From an uncultured Treponema sp. (GTDB taxonomy: Bacteria; Spirochaetota; Spirochaetia; Treponematales; Treponemataceae), in NCBI GenBank assembly GCA_937923945.1, contig CALDWC010000163.1, forward strand, positions 1-22,813: 22,813 bases of DNA, given 5' to 3'. Both the position numbers and the translations under genes were made by a program. Positions within the stretch are counted from its first letter, which is position 1, and each line of letters opens with the position of its first letter. Positions 1-8,103 of the stretch are shown piece by piece. The notes beneath the pieces are model-generated. The model did no database searches, was not told the origin of the DNA, and saw only the letters and a list, made by a program, of their open reading frames with translations.

Positions 1-55
1 TTTAAAGGTGAGCACTGATTAATTCTCGATTGAATTAATCAGTGCCTCCTTAAGG
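1..55. repeat. Dispersed palindromic repeat, left copy
   Basis: A perfect hairpin is formed by GCACTGATTAATTC (12-25) and GAATTAATCAGTGC (32-45) around the 6-base loop TCGATT. The whole 55 bases reappear in reverse complement at 22576-22672, the right copy carrying an extra 45 bases. The element starts at the window edge, so its outer limit is unknown. No ORF lies inside it. It is probably a REP- or MITE-like element without a transposase of its own; that class is inferred from the palindrome and the second copy only. Confidence 0.8.
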
Positions 56-98
56 AAACGCTTGGTGATTTTCGATTAAGTTTATCAGTATTTCCTTA
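51..98. repeat. Short inverted-ended repeat (48 bp)
   Basis: It is bounded by the perfect 8-base inverted ends TAAGGAAA (51-58) and TTTCCTTA (91-98). The inner ends GGAAACGCT and AGTATTTCC are near matches to each other. It abuts and shares five bases with the left palindromic repeat. The GGAAACGCT start resembles the repeats at 15658, 20976 and 22727, so it may be a diverged member of that family. Confidence 0.5.
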
Positions 99-242
99 TT
101 GCGGTTAGTTCTACCCTGCTTTTTTTTCGGCTGTAAGTTTTACCCGTTCGGAGCACTGTCAGGCGAATCCCATCAAAACTTTATGATAAAAAGTAAACTT
201 TTCCATTACACCTTGCATTTCAAAGTGGTACGATTTCCGTGT

Positions 243-272
243 TTTCCACGACAGCTTGATTTTTATTATAAT
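243..272 (+). promoter_or_regulatory. Candidate sigma-70 promoter for the beta-barrel gene
   Basis: A consensus -10 TATAAT lies at 267-272. The best -35, TTTCCA at 243-248, matches 4 of 6 bases with an 18-base spacer. Transcription would begin near 279, leaving about 12 untranslated bases before the ATG at 291. Confidence 0.45.
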
Positions 273-290
273 TTATCTAAAATAAAATCA

Positions 291-2084
291 ATGAAACGAT
301 TGTTTTTTTTACTATTCTCCTGTATGGTTATGTTTGCTTTTGGGCAAGTTGCGGTGGATGTTTTTGATCCTTTCTATGATGATTTGACGGACTGGGAAAA
401 TGAAGGCTTGATAAATTATGCGCCGAATATGCGTCCGCTGCCGTTACAAGAAATCGAACGTATTTTAAATATTGTAATGGAAGTCGGCAATGAGCGTGAA
501 CGCCGCGTTGCGCGCGAACACTATACCCGTATTTTTGATCGGGTATTTCATTTCGGCGGGACTACTGAACTCGGCTTCGGATTTTCAACATCGAATAAAA
601 TAAAATATTTGGATATTGCGCCGCTCATGGATGTCAATTATCGGGCAACACCGTATTTTTCGCTTTCAATGCACTTCGATGTCCATGCAACAAATAAAGT
701 ACCGGCAAATGAACCGAAACCGCTTTTATCGGGTTCAAAGCGAGATATTACGGAAGATAGTGTTTCTGCGGGCAGATTGAATATTTTACCTTCGGTTAAA
801 TCAGGTATTACGATCGGCAATTCCGAGTATTATTTTTCGGCAAATATTGCGCGAACAGCATACGGACCTTTTTATAATTCGGGTATTTTCGTTTCAAGCG
901 ATGTGAAAAATCACGGGCAGTTTAATTTGGTGATGAATAAACGGCTCGTTTCATTCAGTCAGTCGTTGTTAACGCTCGCAGCAACAAACGGATATGGCAA
1001 AAACATAAACCCACATAAATTTTTATCCATTCATTCTTTACATGTTCGTCCGTTTGATTGGCTATCAATCGGCGTTGTCGATTCTGTGGTCTATGGGGGG
1101 CGCTTTGAGCCGATTTACATCATTCCGTTTTCGATATTTTTTATTTCGCAAGGAATTTTGGATTTTCCCGATAACAGTGCCATCGGTGTCGACTTTACGG
1201 TGAAACCCATCACCGGTTTGCGAATTGACGGAGCGATTTATGCCGATGATATGGGGTTTAATGATATGATTAAGTTCAAAAAAGATTTTAAAGCACGAAT
1301 GTCGGGACAATTCGGTGTTTCATACACCATGCCGAAAAAACATTGGTTCCGCTCAGCCGCTTTGGATTATACTTTCGTTACACCTTACGCTTATACCCAC
1401 ATCGCAGGTGACAACGGAACTTTTGACAGTACCAATTATGAAAACTATACGCATTCAGGTCAAAACTTGGGAACGAATCTTGAGCCGAACTCCGACCGTT
1501 TTCATCTGAAAGTGCAATTTGAACCGGTGGATAGTTTTAAAATAACAGTAGCAAATAGCTTTATCAGACATGCAAATGCTAACGAAAGTGTTACCGATCC
1601 TCGTTTTTTATTAAAATACATGACAGAAAATTATAATACCACCGGGACGGTTTTTAACCATGCAACGATTGATAGTCCCGACCAAAACGGTGATTCGGAT
1701 AGAACTCACCTTTTTCAACATGGAAACCCGTTTTTAAAACAAAAAACAGTTGAATATATCAACCAACTTTCGTTGGAGCTTTCGTCGGTTTTGCCGATAA
1801 AACGGCGGGGCGGTTATATGAAGTTTTTCTTTGGGTACTGTTTTGAAACGGATATCAATCCCGGAGTAAATGCCGCGATGTTTTCAGTGAGCGCCACTTC
1901 ACAACAATGGAAAGGCGCCGTTCTCGCTGATGTAAAAAAAGGACGTTTTACCATAAAAGGTTCCGAATACGCCACTCAAGACGTTATTGATGAAGCAAAT
2001 CGACAAAAAGCGGCATGGCGAGAACAAGCACTCGGTAAAAAGTTTAACCATTACATACGACTGGGGGCAACGTTTTCGTACTAA
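291..2084 (+). CDS. Predicted outer-membrane beta-barrel protein (possibly Wzi-like)
   Basis: The predicted protein has 597 residues. I chose the ATG at 291 because it opens a clean signal peptide (MKRLFFLLFSCMVMFAFG, then QVAVD); the reading frame is open upstream to 99, but that part has no signal-like start. No Shine-Dalgarno sequence precedes the ATG. After the signal come about 70 residues with a DLTDWENEGLINYAP stretch, then many alternating polar/aromatic strands, ending in HYIRLGATFSY. A terminal aromatic residue on an amphipathic strand is the usual sorting signal of outer-membrane barrels. The N-terminal segment recalls Wzi-type capsule assembly proteins, where a similar module precedes the barrel; that likeness is from memory and tentative. 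Beyond a surface-exposed or porin-like role I assign no substrate. It is followed by 105 bases of spacer before the DUF3160 lipoprotein. Confidence 0.65.
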   Translation: MKRLFFLLFSCMVMFAFGQVAVDVFDPFYDDLTDWENEGLINYAPNMRPLPLQEIERILNIVMEVGNERERRVAREHYTRIFDRVFHFGGTTELGFGFSTSNKIKYLDIAPLMDVNYRATPYFSLSMHFDVHATNKVPANEPKPLLSGSKRDITEDSVSAGRLNILPSVKSGITIGNSEYYFSANIARTAYGPFYNSGIFVSSDVKNHGQFNLVMNKRLVSFSQSLLTLAATNGYGKNINPHKFLSIHSLHVRPFDWLSIGVVDSVVYGGRFEPIYIIPFSIFFISQGILDFPDNSAIGVDFTVKPITGLRIDGAIYADDMGFNDMIKFKKDFKARMSGQFGVSYTMPKKHWFRSAALDYTFVTPYAYTHIAGDNGTFDSTNYENYTHSGQNLGTNLEPNSDRFHLKVQFEPVDSFKITVANSFIRHANANESVTDPRFLLKYMTENYNTTGTVFNHATIDSPDQNGDSDRTHLFQHGNPFLKQKTVEYINQLSLELSSVLPIKRRGGYMKFFFGYCFETDINPGVNAAMFSVSATSQQWKGAVLADVKKGRFTIKGSEYATQDVIDEANRQKAAWREQALGKKFNHYIRLGATFSY

Positions 2085-2116
2085 AGTTCTTTTGTACGTT
2101 TCATTCGAAGTTTCTT

Positions 2117-2143
2117 TTGACGCTCAAAATGCTTGCATATAAA
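2117..2143 (+). promoter_or_regulatory. Weak candidate promoter for the DUF3160 gene
   Basis: TTGACG (2117-2122) and TATAAA (2138-2143) are separated by 15 bases, shorter than the preferred 17. A second -10-like TATGAT lies at 2151-2156 without a matching -35. This is the only promoter-like signal in the 105-base gap, so the gene may instead depend on read-through from the barrel gene. Confidence 0.25.
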
Positions 2144-2189
2144 AAATCTTTATGATAGGATTACGTTTCAATAGGTGTGGAGGCATTTT

Positions 2190-4976
2190 ATGAAAAAATG
2201 TGTGATGAAAATTTTAGTGTTTTTCTTTTTTGTTTTTTTAGTCGTTGGGTGCAAAAAAAAGGAAACGGCGAAAACTACAGAAGCAAAAAAAACGGTCGAG
2301 GCTACTCCCGTTGATGAAACGATAAGACAAGAAGTTGATTCGGTCGTTGCGGCAAATAATGAAAAACAATATCATCTGGAAAAAGCAAAAGTCATTACGC
2401 TGAAAACCGAATTTAAAAATGTAAAAAAACAGCCGCGGGCATCCGCACATGAAAAATATGTCAAAGAGCCGACCGTTTTTGTTCCCTTTGATTTTTCAAC
2501 CGAAGAAAGTCCCGACAATGTAACTGCCGTGGTCGGAAGTGATGTGTGTAAATTTTACCTCGGTGCAACAATCAAATCTTTCGATGATGTGCAAACGCTC
2601 AAAAGTGATATCCTGATTCCTATCGGCACGGTTTTGAAATTGAAATCCTGTATCAGTGTTGACGAGAATGATGCCGGCAAAAAAATCATCACCGGTGAAT
2701 TTTATAAAACGGAGTACGGCACTGTGGTCGCTGCATCGAAAAACACGTTTGAGTTTGAAGATGAATGGAATTATTTTTACACCACGGAATATCAAGGCAA
2801 AACCGGTTTGGTTTTCGGAGCTGATTTAAAAGGCAAAGATAGTAATGAATTTACCAATCAAGGAATTGCCGCATTATATAAAACGAACGGAGCGCCGAAG
2901 CAATTTTTACCGATTGGACAGCGGCGCCCTCTCACTCCGGAAGTTAAAAGTTCTTTGGAACGGTACCGCCTTGCATTTGAAGCGGTTCCGGCTGAAAAAA
3001 TTTACGGATTTGATGATATGGTAAGCCTGTATACGAGCGAAATTCGAGGTCGGTACTCGGAAAATGATGCCGCCGTGTACCAGCCGATTTTTATCACGTC
3101 GGATTTTGTTTCTCATGCAAAGCATGTTATTTTTGATGAAAGTTTGCAACTGGCCGAACAAAACTTTTTTATACCGAAACTCGGCAATTTAGTTGACGGC
3201 TTTTTAGCGGCGTTACAAAAAGTAAACACGGCCGAAAGCAAAATCACCGCAGGGAACGAGACGCTCCAAAAAGCGCGGGACTATTTTAACGTCGCAAAAG
3301 CATTAATTGAAATGACAACGAAAAGCGGCGCGGATGCTTTAGCGCACTATGATGAAACGGTAAAACGTGAAATTGAACTTATTGAAAATGCAGCCGGACT
3401 TGAAACCTCTCCGCTTTTTACTTTTGCGGACGGCAGTTCAAACCGTGAAGACTACAGTCAGTATAAGCCGCGCGGACATTACACAAAAACGCCTGCTTTG
3501 GAAGCATACTTTAAAACGATGATGTGGTTCGGCAGAACCCATTTTATTATTTCCGAAGGGAGCAATGAAGGCACGGTTCCGGTTTCTACCGTTGATGAAC
3601 TTACAAAAAATATGCTTCCTATTGCGCTACTTATTACGGATGTTGTCAATCAGGATTCGAATCTGCTGCAGCATTGGAAAAATATTTTCGATCCGATAAC
3701 GGCTTTGATCGGGCTGTCCGACGATCTTTCGTTTTATGAATGTTTACCTTTGTGGAAAAATCTCGGCGTTACGGATCTGGCAGCGTGGAGCGACGATCCA
3801 AAAAACATCAGCGCTTTTGTAAAGCTCGCTGCTGAAAAGTTAAACCCGCCCGCTATTTCGGGGAACTCGGTGTTTCAATCCGCCAGTGCGGGAACCGAAC
3901 AAAACAGAAAACCGCCGATGGGTTTCAGACTTTTCGGGCAACGGTACACCATCGATTCGTTTATTTTTCATGAAACGAGTGCGCCGCGCATGCAGGACAT
4001 TGATGAGCAGGGAAATAGGATCGGACGAATGATGGTTTCAGCTCTGGATGTGCTGACCGCACTCGGCAGCGAACGGGCAAATAGTTTACTCGGTACGCAA
4101 TACAAAACGTTTAAAAAATTACCGGATGTTTTAACGGCATTTAAAAATGCAATTGAAAAAAACGGAGCGGAAAAAGCGTTCGGTAAAACCTACTACGGAA
4201 GTGTCTTGCAGGAAATTGCGGCGATTGCGAGCTTTGAGCGCGGAGCCGGTTTTTACTTTACCGAAACGCCTTACTGGGATTTGAAGCAGCTCAATACGGG
4301 ACTGGGGGTATATGCCGAATTAAAGCACGATACGATTTTATATATAAAACAGTCTGCGGCGGAAATGGGCGGCGGTGCGGATTGTACCTACCGGACAAAA
4401 GAAGTGCCGAAGCTCCTCGATTATGTTGAGCCGAATCTGCCGTATTTTGAAACAGTTACGATGTCCCTTTCTTTTTTGTATGAAATCTATAAAAATTACG
4501 AACTTGCCGATGAAAACACCTTGGACTACATACAACAATGTATCAAACAGTGTCAAACGCTTTTGGAAATTGTAAAACTGGAAATTCAGGATAAACCGGT
4601 AAGTGCCGAATTACTGGCGGAAATACAAAAAACGCCTTCAGTTTTAGGCTCATGTATGCAGTTTCAGCGAGATTACGGAAATTGGACTGATACAAAAAAT
4701 ACGGCAATCGTTGCGGATGTTTTCACCAATGCGGAAACCGGCGAAGTGCTTGAGTTGGGAACCGGCATTCCCTACCGCATCTATGTCGCGCTCAATGACG
4801 GGCAGGGCGGAAAGCGGATTGCCGTCGGCTATTGCTTTAATGCCTATGAATTTACGCAAGCGATGAATGACCGCTTGACGGATGAGCAGTGGCAGGAAAA
4901 AGTGTATAAGCAAAGTTATGAAAAAATGCGTGAATATAAACCGTATTGGTTGGATCAAAAATTGTTTGAAAAATAA
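2190..4976 (+). CDS. DUF3160 family lipoprotein
   Basis: The predicted protein has 928 residues. The ATG at 2190 is preceded by GGAGG (2179-2183) at 6 bases, which decides it over the in-frame GTG at 2175. The N-terminus is a lipoprotein signal, with hydrophobic residues 7-19 and lipobox LVVGC, lipidated at Cys21, followed by a Lys/Glu-rich linker to about residue 90. Residues from about 250 to the end have the look of DUF3160: a YRLAFEAVPAEKIYGFDD stretch, then FITSDFVSHAKHVIFDESL, matching the domain's pattern of a hydrophobic helix followed by a conserved 'D..L.H..H..' segment. DUF3160 proteins are large, mostly exported and of unknown biochemical function. The gene ends one base before the GTG start of the MEMO1-like gene, so the two are probably cotranscribed and translationally coupled. 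The envelope location is well supported; the function is not known. Confidence 0.75.
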   Translation: MKKCVMKILVFFFFVFLVVGCKKKETAKTTEAKKTVEATPVDETIRQEVDSVVAANNEKQYHLEKAKVITLKTEFKNVKKQPRASAHEKYVKEPTVFVPFDFSTEESPDNVTAVVGSDVCKFYLGATIKSFDDVQTLKSDILIPIGTVLKLKSCISVDENDAGKKIITGEFYKTEYGTVVAASKNTFEFEDEWNYFYTTEYQGKTGLVFGADLKGKDSNEFTNQGIAALYKTNGAPKQFLPIGQRRPLTPEVKSSLERYRLAFEAVPAEKIYGFDDMVSLYTSEIRGRYSENDAAVYQPIFITSDFVSHAKHVIFDESLQLAEQNFFIPKLGNLVDGFLAALQKVNTAESKITAGNETLQKARDYFNVAKALIEMTTKSGADALAHYDETVKREIELIENAAGLETSPLFTFADGSSNREDYSQYKPRGHYTKTPALEAYFKTMMWFGRTHFIISEGSNEGTVPVSTVDELTKNMLPIALLITDVVNQDSNLLQHWKNIFDPITALIGLSDDLSFYECLPLWKNLGVTDLAAWSDDPKNISAFVKLAAEKLNPPAISGNSVFQSASAGTEQNRKPPMGFRLFGQRYTIDSFIFHETSAPRMQDIDEQGNRIGRMMVSALDVLTALGSERANSLLGTQYKTFKKLPDVLTAFKNAIEKNGAEKAFGKTYYGSVLQEIAAIASFERGAGFYFTETPYWDLKQLNTGLGVYAELKHDTILYIKQSAAEMGGGADCTYRTKEVPKLLDYVEPNLPYFETVTMSLSFLYEIYKNYELADENTLDYIQQCIKQCQTLLEIVKLEIQDKPVSAELLAEIQKTPSVLGSCMQFQRDYGNWTDTKNTAIVADVFTNAETGEVLELGTGIPYRIYVALNDGQGGKRIAVGYCFNAYEFTQAMNDRLTDEQWQEKVYKQSYEKMREYKPYWLDQKLFEK

Positions 4977-4977
4977 G

Positions 4978-5892
4978 GTGAAAAAAAATATATTTCTTGT
5001 ACCGGTTTTTTTTGTAGCATTAGCGATTTTATTTTTGCTCTGCTGTACGGCAAAAACGGAAGATGTGCAAACCGCTCAAGCCGGCAGCAGCTCGGATTGT
5101 CCGGTTTTCCGAACCGATGCAGCGCTTGGAAAAGTGTTTCCGGAAATCGAAACGGTACAGCACAGCGAGCTGCTCCCTGACAATGCCGTCCCCTGGGGCG
5201 GCGTCGTCAGTCACCATGCGCTTACCGGAAAATTAATCGATGAGTTTTTTGCCCGCTTGAGTACAAAACGAACGGTTGACACCTTTATCCTCTTAAGCCC
5301 CGATCATTTTAAAGTTTCACGCGAGTATGTTTCAATTACGGACGGTAGCTGGAACACGCCATTTGGGCTTGTTGAAAGCGATACGGCTCTCACCCAGAAA
5401 CTTGCTGCGGATTTCGGTGTTACCTATAATCATAAACCTTTTTATGACGAGCATGGAGTTGCAACGCTCATGCCCTTTATCAAAAAATATTTTCCAAACG
5501 CAAAAGTTGCGGCAGTTGTTTACGAAGTGTTCAATCACTACAGCGGTGTTATGGTAAAAAAATACGCCGAATGCATTAAAAAAAATTTTCAAACCGAAAG
5601 CGGAGCCTTTTTGTTGATTTCGTCCGATTTTACGCACGGCGCGGATTTAAAAACGACGCTTGACCAAGAAGCCCGTAGCGCCCGTTTTTTTTCCGCACCG
5701 GCTTCCGTCAGCTGGCAAAACGTCACCTGCGACAATATGCCTGCAATCTATGTTTTTTCCCAAATTGCCGCGCCGCGCACGCGGGTGACAACGCTCTATA
5801 AAACCAACTGTTTCTTTTTGGCTCCCGCTGAAGCCGCTCCGAATGATATTACAAGCTATTTTTTCAGTTACTTTTGGGATGCGGCAGAGTGA
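4978..5892 (+). CDS. Exported MEMO1 / AmmeMemoRadiSam protein B family lipoprotein
   Basis: The predicted protein has 304 residues. The frame is open back to 4882 inside the upstream gene, but the GTG at 4978, one base after that gene's stop, opens a lipoprotein signal: hydrophobic residues 5-22, lipobox LFLLC or FLLCC, Cys22 or Cys23. The mature part reads as the MEMO1 fold. Residues expected at the metal site are all present: His79/His80 (VVSHHA), His110 (LLSPDHF), Asp217 and His220 (SSDFTHG) and Cys251 (TCDNMPA). They correspond in order to human MEMO1 His49, His81, Asp189, His192 and Cys244. MEMO1 proteins are related to extradiol dioxygenases and bind iron or copper; bacterial members are usually cytoplasmic and often sit with AMMECR1 and radical SAM partners. 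Neither partner adjoins this gene. The role here is unknown; a periplasmic metal-binding or redox function is inference. Confidence 0.8.
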   Translation: MKKNIFLVPVFFVALAILFLLCCTAKTEDVQTAQAGSSSDCPVFRTDAALGKVFPEIETVQHSELLPDNAVPWGGVVSHHALTGKLIDEFFARLSTKRTVDTFILLSPDHFKVSREYVSITDGSWNTPFGLVESDTALTQKLAADFGVTYNHKPFYDEHGVATLMPFIKKYFPNAKVAAVVYEVFNHYSGVMVKKYAECIKKNFQTESGAFLLISSDFTHGADLKTTLDQEARSARFFSAPASVSWQNVTCDNMPAIYVFSQIAAPRTRVTTLYKTNCFFLAPAEAAPNDITSYFFSYFWDAAE

Positions 5893-5940
5893 GTACATTG
5901 TCTTTCATAGTATTTGTTGCATAAGACGCCCACAATATTA

Positions 5941-5969
5941 TTGACATTCTTTTCTCTTTCGGTTATCAT
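5941..5969 (+). promoter_or_regulatory. Near-consensus sigma-70 promoter for the pilZ operon
   Basis: TTGACA (5941-5946) is a perfect -35; after exactly 17 bases comes TATCAT (5964-5969), 5 of 6 to the -10 consensus. The start codon ATG at 5977 lies only 7 bases past the -10, about where transcription should begin, so the mRNA may be leaderless. Confidence 0.75.
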
Positions 5970-5976
5970 ATCGGAA

Positions 5977-6843
5977 ATGCGAACTCTTACAACGTTACAG
6001 ATAAATAAATTTTATGATTCATATAAAAATCTGAATGTTACATTTACCCGAGATGTTATCTCAGCGATCGGGCTGCGCCCCGAGCAAATTATGCTCCGCT
6101 GCGGCGGTGAGCAGTGGGCTTGTATTATGAACTCCGCATCGATGATGCAGGCAAAGGTCATTTGTGAATTAAAATCAAACATCGTAACTGCTTTGAAAGA
6201 AAACCACCAATCCCTCAGTTTGCGGTTCGCTTTCAATGAAAACGACGGAAAAGAAACAGTGGCATTTTTCGTTTCCGGTAAAGTCATTAATATTTCCACG
6301 TTTCAAGCAAAAACGAATAATTATATTTTAGTCTCGATTGAGTACACACAAAAAGCTCCGGACGATTTAATCGAAAAACTGGGACTTTTATTGGAAGCGA
6401 ATATTAACGCAACTAAACGAAGTTCCGAGCGTCTCGCCTTATCGGATGACAATATCCGTAAAATAGATCTTATATCACGGGATGCGTTTGTCTTTGTTCA
6501 GGGAATTCCGCGCCGCTGTGTTTTGATTGACATTTCTTTTGCCGGAGTAAAATTAATTTTGGTTGGCGTGGCAAATTTTTTGATGGGACAGGAAGCGACC
6601 GTTAAATTCGATTTTGATCATCCGCAAACGACTATCGGTGTTAAGGGAAAAATTGTACGAGCCGAACACGTGGAAGGCAGAAAAGATTTAATTGCCGTTG
6701 CAATTGATTTTAAAAAAGATGAAGTTCCGATTATTTTTAAAATGCATTTAAATAAATTTTTCGGACAGCATAAAATCTCCAGAGAAATCGAAACCGCACA
6801 ACAAGCCGAAGAGCAAACCTCGCCCGCTCCTGATAGGATATAG
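5977..6843 (+). CDS. PilZ domain protein, probable c-di-GMP receptor
   Basis: The predicted protein has 288 residues from the ATG at 5977. The frame also has a TTG at 5914, but it lies upstream of the strong promoter and would add an unlikely hydrophobic leader. Residues 1-140 form a YcgR-like N-terminal domain (beta-rich, no membrane segment). The PilZ domain follows with both c-di-GMP signatures intact: RxxxR as Arg148-SSE-Arg152 and DxSxxG as Asp185-I-Ser187-FA-Gly190. The protein should be cytoplasmic and bind cyclic di-GMP; in treponemes such proteins have been linked to motility and virulence. A short Glu/Gln-rich tail ends the protein. The TPR gene starts 27 bases later and probably shares the transcript. 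Output partner unknown. Confidence 0.85.
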   Translation: MRTLTTLQINKFYDSYKNLNVTFTRDVISAIGLRPEQIMLRCGGEQWACIMNSASMMQAKVICELKSNIVTALKENHQSLSLRFAFNENDGKETVAFFVSGKVINISTFQAKTNNYILVSIEYTQKAPDDLIEKLGLLLEANINATKRSSERLALSDDNIRKIDLISRDAFVFVQGIPRRCVLIDISFAGVKLILVGVANFLMGQEATVKFDFDHPQTTIGVKGKIVRAEHVEGRKDLIAVAIDFKKDEVPIIFKMHLNKFFGQHKISREIETAQQAEEQTSPAPDRI

Positions 6844-6870
6844 CGGTACACAAACGACAGGAAATACAGT

Positions 6871-8103
6871 ATGACAAACGAGAATACTTCTATTTTTTTT
6901 ATTGCATTGCCGAGCGGGCATGAGCTTGCGCTGCATTTCGCACAGGAATATCCGAATTTCGATGCGGAAATTCCGCTCCCGTTTATCCCGCCGATATCGG
7001 AGGCTGCCGGTGAATCTCATAAACAATGCGGCAACGATTGTTGTGACGAACATCATCATAACGAAGAAAAAAAACAATCCGCCGGTTCTGCAATTACCCG
7101 CGATATGATCATTGCGGGGCTTTTGTATATATTCGGGTACGACCGCGATAACCGGCATTTTGAATATTACAAGGAGCTTTTTTTAGCAATTGAACATCAA
7201 GCGAAACAAGAACTCATTTCTATCGCAGTATTTGACACCGATAATTTTGAGTTTGAACCGGCATTCAATTTGCTTTCAGCGCTTGAAGGCCTTTTTCCGA
7301 ATGATGTTACCGTTCTTTTAAATCTTGCGCTTTTTTATGATAAGCGTGCGCAATTTTACCGCCAGTCCGATTTACTTGCAGATGCCGCCGAAAACGAACA
7401 GCTTGCAGAATCGTATTACGGAGCGGCAATTTTAGCCGAGCCGCCGCTTCCCGAAGTTTTTTACTCTGCGGCATATTTTTATTTTAATCAAAAAAATTAC
7501 GGAAAAGCGCATTCGCTTTTTAACAGCTACATCAATCTTGAAACAAAAAACGACGCGGCGGCAAAAGAAAAAAAACAAAGAGTACTCTCACTCATTGAAA
7601 GCATCAATGCACAAAACTTGGACGATGTTGCATACGCCGATGCGATTGCATTTATAAAACATGACGAAAACAAAAAAGCGTTGTCGCGGATTCACGACTT
7701 TTTGGCGGAAAATCCGCAATCTTGGAACGGTTGGTTTGTGCTGGGCTGGGCATTACGGAAATTGGAGCGCTACGCCGACGCGGAAAAAGCATTTCTTGCA
7801 GCGCTGGAACACGGCGAAAAAACGGCGGCAATCGACATCGAAGATGCGTATTCTGATATTTGCAACGAACTGGCAATTTGCTATTTAAACTTAAAAGAAT
7901 TTGAAAAAGCAAAAAACTGGCTTTTTTCGGCTTTTGAGTTTGATACGGAAAATATTAAAATTATTTCCAATTTGGGCATGGTCTACTACACCGAAGGCGA
8001 CAATGAAACGGCAAAGGGCTTTTTTAACACGGTGTTGACGATTAACGAAACCGATGAGTTAGCTCGGTACATGATTGCAAAAATAGACGGTAAAGAAAAG
8101 TGA
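6871..8103 (+). CDS. Tetratricopeptide-repeat (TPR) protein with N-terminal His/Cys cluster
   Basis: The predicted protein has 410 residues; AGGA at 6859-6862 lies 8 bases before the ATG. There is no signal peptide, so it is probably cytoplasmic. Residues 1-48 are a short folded-looking segment. Residues 50-63 hold a His/Cys cluster (His50, Cys53, Cys57, Cys58, His61-63) in a charged linker, typical of metal binding but not of TPR proteins. From about residue 125 on the sequence is helical, with TPR-like repeats, clearest in the last 200 residues (for example WFVLGWALRKLERYADAEKA and YYTEGDNETAKGFF). TPR arrays bind partner proteins; no enzyme domain is visible. The stop codon overlaps the GTG start of the PHP gene by four bases. 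Function unknown; an adaptor acting with the PilZ protein is only a guess from position. Confidence 0.75.
   Translation: MTNENTSIFFIALPSGHELALHFAQEYPNFDAEIPLPFIPPISEAAGESHKQCGNDCCDEHHHNEEKKQSAGSAITRDMIIAGLLYIFGYDRDNRHFEYYKELFLAIEHQAKQELISIAVFDTDNFEFEPAFNLLSALEGLFPNDVTVLLNLALFYDKRAQFYRQSDLLADAAENEQLAESYYGAAILAEPPLPEVFYSAAYFYFNQKNYGKAHSLFNSYINLETKNDAAAKEKKQRVLSLIESINAQNLDDVAYADAIAFIKHDENKKALSRIHDFLAENPQSWNGWFVLGWALRKLERYADAEKAFLAALEHGEKTAAIDIEDAYSDICNELAICYLNLKEFEKAKNWLFSAFEFDTENIKIISNLGMVYYTEGDNETAKGFFNTVLTINETDELARYMIAKIDGKEK

Noticed and set aside
99..290. N-terminal extension of the barrel protein
   Set aside because: It contains no signal peptide at its start, overlaps the promoter, and the signal sequence begins exactly at the ATG at 291.
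4882..4977. Upstream extension of the MEMO1-like gene from ATG 4882
   Set aside because: It overlaps the coding end of the DUF3160 gene and would bury the lipoprotein signal behind 32 residues; GTG 4978 restores a normal signal.
6748..7158. Minus-strand frame of 136 codons across the PilZ/TPR junction
   Set aside because: It overlaps two well supported + strand genes and shows no motif or ribosome site.
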